This document shows, in pieces, positions 10,413-15,798 of a stretch of 15,798 bases of DNA. Both the position numbers and the translations under genes were made by a program. A model generated the notes under the pieces. That model saw only the letters and a list, made by a program, of their open reading frames with translations, made no database searches and was not told the DNA's origin. The stretch comes from Anaerolineae bacterium (GTDB taxonomy: Bacteria; Chloroflexota; Anaerolineae; SSC4; Amarolineaceae), in assembly GCA_013693795.1 (NCBI GenBank), contig CP059258.1, positions 637,623 through 653,420 of the forward strand. Direction: 5' to 3'. The first letter of the stretch is position 1, and every line of letters starts with the position of its first letter.

Positions 10413-11618
10413 TAGTCTGACTTTTTATTGTTTGGATATGCGGTAGTGTGGTATGATAGGCTGACACCTGAACTCCAAGGAGAAAACAATGCCCAAGGCG
10501 CTCCAACCGATCATTTTGTCGGATACTGAACAAGCAGAACTGCGAATGATCGTCAATCAAGGCACACATTCCGCCCGCACCATCAAACGCCCAAATTCTA
10601 CTGCACAGTCATCTTGGCAGGAAGCCGGCAGAAATTGCTGACTGGCTGGATGTGGCCACAGGCACAGTCTACAACACTCGCCAACGCTACTTGGATGAAA
10701 GGCTGCCTGGCGCTCTGTACGAGAAGCCGCGGCCTGGCCAACCCGTCAAGCTCGATCTCCGTCAAGAAGCTGCAATCACGGTCTTGGCCTGCAGTGATGC
10801 GCCACCTGGACACGCGTTGGACCGTGCGACTGCTCACCGACCACGTTGTCAAAGCTGAGATCGTCGATAGCATCGCGCCAGAGACGATCCGGCGCTTTCT
10901 AAAAAAACAAACTTAAGCCTTGGTTGACGGAGGAATGGTGCATCTCTAAACCCAATGGTGACTACATCGCCTGCATGGAAGATGTCCTGGATGTGTACGA
11001 ACAACCGAGTGATCCCATGCGGCCGCGCATCTGCTTCGACGAACTACCCTGTCAGTTGCTGGATGAGATCATTGCTCCGATCTCCATGGAGCCGGGCAGC
11101 CCACGCAAAGAAGACTACGAATATGAACGATGTGGCACCTGCTCGCTTCTACTCGCCTATGATCTCGACCGCGGTATGCGCTACCTACAGGTTCGGGACC
11201 GCCGCACTAAAGCGGATTATGCCGATTTCTGGGACTGGCTCACCAAGACCCATTATGCTGATACGCCCATGATTCAAGTCGTTCAGGATAATCTGAACAC
11301 ACACACCTATGGCTCTTTCTACGAGAATCTCCCTGCGCAGCGCGCCCATCAACTCAAGCACCAACTGCAGTTTCACTTCACACCCAAGCACGGTAGTTGG
11401 CTCAATATGGCCGAAATTGAACTTTCGGTATTGGTGCGGCAATGTCTTGACCGACGCATTCCTTCGCTGCGAGTACTTGAACAGGAAGCCCTCGCTTGGC
11501 AGGATGATCGGAATCAAGCGGGTACTCAGATCAACTGGACATTCACGACGGCCAAGGCACGTGAAGCTGCATCGACACTACGAACGCCTGAATTCTAAGA
11601 ATTAATAAGTCAGACTAC
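10412..11618 (+). mobile_element. IS630-family element B
   Basis: It has 12-bp terminal inverted repeats, GTAGTCTGACTT on the left and AAGTCAGACTAC on the right, with TA on both sides (10410-10411, 11619-11620). Its ends and transposase differ from element A, so it is a separate member of the family. It lies between the two A copies in the same orientation. Confidence 0.92.
10489..11598 (+). pseudogene. IS630-family DDE transposase, element B (frameshifted as read)
   Basis: ATG at 10489 follows AAGGAG (10477-10482). The first frame, MPKALQPIILSDTEQAELRM, shifts after ARTIKR, where one CG restores AQILLHSHLGRKPAEIADWL. A second missing CG lies at PPGHARWTV and a missing A in the seven-A run before KLKPWLTEEWC. 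The C-terminal 224 residues are intact. They carry the DDE triad: D in RICFDELPCQLL, D in VVQDNLNTHTYGSFYE, E in KHGSWLNMAEIELSVL, with LDRRIPS and NWTFTTAKAREA near the end. All three breaks are one- or two-base losses in short runs, the same error type as elsewhere in the window. If the breaks are real, the gene is inactive. Confidence 0.88.
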
Positions 11619-11620
11619 TA

Positions 11621-13029
<1,409 letters not shown>

Positions 13030-13704
13030 GGATTGAAACTAAAAACTAAGAACCGCGCCTGCGCCATAAACCCCATGTCCGGACATGCCTAAGCCCTGGA
13101 GAGGGATTGAAACTCGTAAAGTTCGTAGTTCATGTGAGGTCCGAAGTAGTCCGGACATGCCTAAGCCCTGGAGAGGGATTGAAACCCAAGTGGGATGCAT
13201 AGCGTGACCGATTGTTCTTGTCATGTCCGGACATGCCTAAGCCCTGGAGAGGGATTGAAACGAACCAGGTCGTTGGGGGCGTGTTTACCCCGCGGGCCTG
13301 AAAGTCCGGACATGCCTAAGCCCTGGAGAGGGATTGAAACATCGGCTGCACACCGATTGCAGCCGCCGGAAGTCCAGCCGGTCCGGACATGCCTAAGCCC
13401 TGGAGAGGGATTGAAACCTTCAACGGGGGCGTCTTTTCCCCGCCCGCGTGATGGTCCGGACATGCCTAAGCCCTGGAGAGGGATTGAAACTCTTCAGCCC
13501 GGTAGTTCCGGACTTCACGTTCTGCCGTGGGTCCGGACATGCCTAAGCCCTGGAGAGGGATTGAAACCGTCATTGCGGCCATGAGTGATCTCTCCTTGCC
13601 TGTATGTCCGGACATGCCTAAGCCCTGGAGAGGGATTGAAACTGTACCGAAGACTCCCAACCACTCGAGGTTGGGTACGTCCGACATGCCTAAGCCCTGG
13701 AGAG
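13030..13704 (+). CRISPR. CRISPR array segment 3: end of repeat 41, eight full repeats, first 26 bp of repeat 50
   Basis: It starts with the 10-bp remainder GGATTGAAAC of repeat 41. Full repeats start at 13077, 13149, 13225, 13304, 13381, 13454, 13531 and 13606, all of the GGACATG type. Repeat 50 (13679-13704) lacks one G and is cut at the same internal position as repeats 36 and 41 by IS110 copy 3. The other half of repeat 50 is not found downstream, so the distal end of the array has been lost. Spacers at 13341-13380 and 13643-13678 contain hairpins. Spacers at 13262-13303 and 13418-13453 are related to each other. Confidence 0.97.
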
Positions 13705-13743
13705 CATCCTCTAGACAAAATGTCAAACCGGGCGGAGGGCGTG

Positions 13744-13914
13744 GTCATAGCCGCGCATGGAGATGTGCGGATTGGTGGTTATGTAAATGACCGGTGATCG
13801 GTCTCCAGCCGGGGAGGCGTTGAACGGGCAACGGCCGGCCCACCCAGCCTAGTTGACGGTATGCGCACACTGGGGTGCACCATCCGCTGCGGGCATACGG
13901 GCCGGGCCGCAGGA
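13744..13914 (-). ncRNA. Candidate bridge RNA / seekRNA of IS110 copy 3
   Basis: It carries the same guide blocks (TCTCCAG and GGATTG on the plus strand) and stems as the other two copies. One substitution lies just outside the first guide (GCCGGTGAGG becomes GCCGGGGAGG). With the transposase promoter end missing, expression would depend on outside transcription. Confidence 0.45.
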
Positions 13915-14055
13915 CTGTGGGGTCAGTCAAGCCGCAACCAGGCTAACAGAGCGGTCACAGAAGACCCAAGGGAGTGGCGGTTGAACGGTAACGGACAACG
14001 CCTGCCGGATGGGTGACGCTGATCGCCGGTGTTTGCAGGTTAGTGGCCGCTGGGG

Positions 14056-14712
14056 TCAGCGGTCAGTGGTGCGCTGCCATAGGGCCTCCTGTTCTGGGGA
14101 CAAGGGGGAGCGGTAGGGCTGCTGCGACCTGAGCAGGGCAAAGAGAACCCGATTGGCCTTATTGGCGGCATGGATGGTGGCAAGGGTGTTGTTGAGGCCA
14201 CGCTGGCGCGCCTGCACGTACAGGCGGGTGCAGTCGGGGCAGTGCAGGGCGGTAAGATGACCGATTTGGAAGAGCGTAGCACGGAGGAAGGGGATCCTCG
14301 GTGCGAGATGCCGCCCGTGTAGCGGTGGTTGCCGGAATCGGCCTGGGTAGGGTCGAAACCGGCGTAGGCCCAGATCTGGCGGGCGGAGGTAAAGCGATCG
14401 GGGTCGCCGATGCCCGCCAGGTAGCGGGCCGCCATACGTGGGCTGACACCGGGCAGGGTAGTCAAGACCTGACCGAAGGTGGCGGGTAGGAGGGCGGTGG
14501 CCCGTGCTTCGTAGGCCGCGACCTGGTCTTCAGAACCAGCAGTACTGGAGGAAGTCGGCCTGGGCTTGCGCAGTGAGGAGCGCACAGACGTCCGCAGAGG
14601 GCAAGAGGCTCTGCTGGGCGATGGCGTAGATGCGGTTGGCGGTGACCGGGCCACAGCGCTGACCGTGGTCGCTGAAGAGTTGGCGGATGCCAGCAGGACC
14701 GAGGTCACGCAG
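14056..14712 (-). pseudogene. IS110-family transposase, C-terminal remnant (copy 3)
   Basis: It retains about 219 residues from RDLGPAGIRQLFSDHG through ADSGNHRYTGG to the end. The stop is TGA rather than TAA because of a T-to-C change. The whole DEDD domain is gone. A one-base insertion at CWFEDQ (GTCTTCAG in place of GTCTTCG) breaks the frame, and the shared break in RGSPF is present here too. It cannot be an active recombinase. Confidence 0.88.
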
Positions 14713-15179
14713 TCGGAATCGAGCCTCCTCCTGGGGGTGGCGGGCGCATACGGGCGCTATTCGCGTAACAAGGTGAAACACAGGCGGTTGGCTTTGTGGG
14801 CGGCGTGAATGACCGCGGCGGTCTCGCTCAGGCCGCGGGTGCGGGCGGCCAGGTAGGTTTCACCGACGGGCGGACACCGGCTGGCGGTGTGAAAGCCGAT
14901 CTGGTAGAGGGTGTCGCGCAGGGCCGGGTTGCCGCGTTTGGTGATGTGTCCGAGACGTTTGGTATCGCCCGATTCGGCGGTGCTCAGATCGTAGCCGGCC
15001 AGGGCCCAGACCTGGGTGGCGGTGGCGAAGTAGCGGGCATCACCGTGGACATTCTTGCCGATGTCGAGCGCTACGATTAATGTGCCAGGTGTGATAAAAT
15101 AGAGAGACATGAGTGACCTCCTTAGTTTGGGATAAGCGGTCGTGGTATACCGCTGTTGGGTCACTCGTGTTTATATCAG
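14713..15179 (-). mobile_element. Second, different IS110-family element, internally deleted remnant
   Basis: The first 44 bp (14713-14756) hold nothing I recognise. The rest encodes a short transposase derivative. The right end, CACTCGTGTTTATATCAG at 15162-15179, resembles the right end of copies 1 and 2 (GTTGTGTTTATACTAG) and is likewise preceded by a small inverted repeat (GCGGT and ACCGC). It is thus a relative with different sequence that recombined with, or was inserted next to, truncated copy 3. Confidence 0.7.
14757..15110 (-). pseudogene. IS110-family transposase with an in-frame internal deletion (117 aa)
   Basis: The start at 15110-15108 follows an excellent AAGGAGGT ribosome site by 5 nt, and the stop is TAG at 14759-14757. 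The protein begins MSLYFITPGTLIVALDIGKN, which holds the first DEDD aspartate (LDIGKN). After NVHG it jumps directly to DARYFATATQVWALAGYDLS, the C-terminal Transposase_20 region with AESGDTKRLGHITKRGNP and its likely catalytic serine. About 300 residues, including the E and the last two D of the DEDD set, are missing, yet the frame is open throughout. An upstream ATG at 15164 is possible but lacks a comparable ribosome site. Inactive as a recombinase; a DNA- or RNA-binding leftover is conceivable but unsupported. Confidence 0.82.
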
Positions 15180-15192
15180 GGGCAGAAATCAG

Positions 15193-15405
15193 ATGTCAGA
15201 GGTCGGATTCGCTGGCTAGAAGTTGCTTATCACCGACGGTACCGGTACCTTCGGCAACGCGGTGCTCAACCGCTTTCTCTATACCGACATCGGTGAGATC
15301 CGCATTTTCAGCCGCGATGAGAAGAAGCAACACGACATGCGGCTGGCTTACGGCAACAACCGCAAGCTGAGATTCACCATCGGCGGCGTGCGCCGGCCGG
15401 CATAG
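15193..15405 (+). pseudogene. CapD/PseB-like UDP-sugar 4,6-dehydratase, N-terminal remnant
   Basis: From ATG 15193 the frame reads MSEVGFAG, a TAG stop at 15217-15219, then KLLITDGTGTFGNAVLNRFL and GEIRIFSRDEKKQHDMR, ending GGVRRPA with a stop at 15405. This is the NAD(P)-binding start of the extended short-chain dehydrogenases that act as UDP-GlcNAc 4,6-dehydratases in capsule or flagellin glycan synthesis. It aligns with the usual 'LLITGGTGSFGNAVL' start and with 'FSRDEKKQ.DMR'. Only about 60 of the usual 330 or so residues remain, the glycine motif is altered (DGTGTFG) and a stop interrupts the start. It lies just beyond the IS110 remnant that ended the CRISPR array. Confidence 0.75.
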
Positions 15406-15421
15406 AGCATCTGAGGAGAAG

Positions 15422-15760
15422 ATGATACACTTAATCGCTCATCGAGCGACGCCCGGACAAATCCGAGAGATGTCGGAAACTTATTCGTTTTTGATCAAGA
15501 TCGTGGTGGATATCCGGCGGCGCATCCTGGCCGGCGGCGGCGAGATGCATGCTGATTGCGAGGCGGCCTTGCTCGCGGCCGGCAGCGAACAGGATGACCT
15601 GTGGGGTGCCAACTGGTATCCCGCCGAACAGCAGATTGAGTTCGAGTCGCTGATCAATATCCGCCCGCGGTTGGGCAATCGCAGCATCATCATTCAGAGT
15701 GACGATCTCCGAAACAAGATGGCGGCCATCACGCATGAGTTGCTTGGAGGTGTGCAATGA
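15422..15760 (+). CDS. DUF5674 family protein
   Basis: An intact 112-residue gene. ATG at 15422 is preceded by GAGGAG at 15413-15418. The sequence starts MIHLIAHRATPGQIREM and carries VVDIRRRILAGGGEMHADCE, EQDDLWGANWYP, and FESLINIRPRLGNRS. I recognise these as the conserved blocks of DUF5674, small soluble proteins of unknown function. No signal peptide or membrane segment is seen. The stop TGA overlaps the next ATG by 4 nt (ATGA), so the two genes are probably translated as a coupled pair. A toxin-antitoxin-like role is sometimes suspected for such small overlapping pairs, but nothing here proves it. It is the only undamaged gene in the window. Confidence 0.85.
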   Translation: MIHLIAHRATPGQIREMSETYSFLIKIVVDIRRRILAGGGEMHADCEAALLAAGSEQDDLWGANWYPAEQQIEFESLINIRPRLGNRSIIIQSDDLRNKMAAITHELLGGVQ

Positions 15761-15798
15761 AGAACCGCGAACGCATACGCGAGCGTTATCTCAAGGAT
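15757..15798 (+). CDS. Start of a downstream gene, unidentified
   Basis: Only 14 codons are present, MKNRERIRERYLKD, before the window ends. The start overlaps the stop of the DUF5674 gene by 4 nt, which implies coupled translation. The fragment is strongly charged. No function can be assigned. Confidence 0.6.
   Translation, partial: MKNRERIRERYLKD

Larger units (their letters stand above)
13705..14712 (-). mobile_element. IS110-family insertion sequence, copy 3, truncated
   Basis: The left end CATCCTCTAGAC begins exactly after the TGGAGAG of a CRISPR repeat, as in copies 1 and 2. Identity with them stops after GAGGTCACGCAG at 14712, where unrelated sequence begins. The transposase N-terminal half and the right end are missing, so this copy cannot move by itself. 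Confidence 0.9.

Overview
The window is a GC-rich bacterial chromosome segment dominated by one long CRISPR array that insertion sequences have repeatedly broken up. No cas gene lies inside it. The 37-bp repeat ends in GGGATTGAAAC, a 3' end common in type I and type III arrays. The XPB-like-domain gene, the DUF5674 gene and the repeat style would fit a Chloroflexota- or cyanobacteria-like genome, but this taxonomic reading is weak.

Layout. (a) 1-1817, minus: 5' part of a large gene with XPB/Ssl2-like N-terminal helicase-domain signatures, broken into several frames and running off the left edge. (b) 1818-2084: leader with a good sigma70-type promoter (TTGACG, 18 bp, TATACT) pointing into the array. 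(c) 2085-4700: 35 full repeats plus the first 27 bp of a 36th. (d) 4701-6657: IS110-family element, copy 1. (e) 6658-7038: the last 10 bp of repeat 36, four full repeats, and the first 27 bp of repeat 41. (f) 7039-8996: IS110 copy 2. Three IS630-family elements (A1, B, A2; 8997-13026) are stacked at its right-end CTAG. (g) 13030-13704: the last 10 bp of repeat 41, eight full repeats, and the first 26 bp of repeat 50. (h) 13705-14712: truncated IS110 copy 3, abutting a different, internally deleted IS110 relative (to 15179). (i) 15193-15405: remnant of a CapD/PseB-like sugar dehydratase gene. (j) 15422-15760: a DUF5674 gene overlapping the start of a further gene.

Main discovery. All three IS110 copies sit at exactly the same position and orientation inside a CRISPR repeat (after ..TGGAGAG, before GGATTGAAAC). 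Both sequenced element-repeat junction pairs fit exchange at a shared AG dinucleotide (CT on the transposase strand, the core known for IS621) with no bases lost or duplicated. The noncoding region downstream of the transposase is the expected place for a bridge RNA/seekRNA. On the transposase strand it carries CTGGAGA (identical to the left half of the repeat target) and CAATCC (complementary to the right half), with weaker donor-end matches in the preceding hairpin. I read this as an IS110 element whose guide RNA is programmed to the CRISPR repeat. The array then serves as a bank of about 50 identical landing sites, and the element splits the array into segments separated from their leader.

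Quality caveat. Near-identical copies differ by complementary 1-2 nt indels, often in homopolymers or CG runs, and three repeats lack a single G. Many frameshifts are therefore probably sequencing errors rather than true decay. A few frameshifts are shared by all copies and remain ambiguous.
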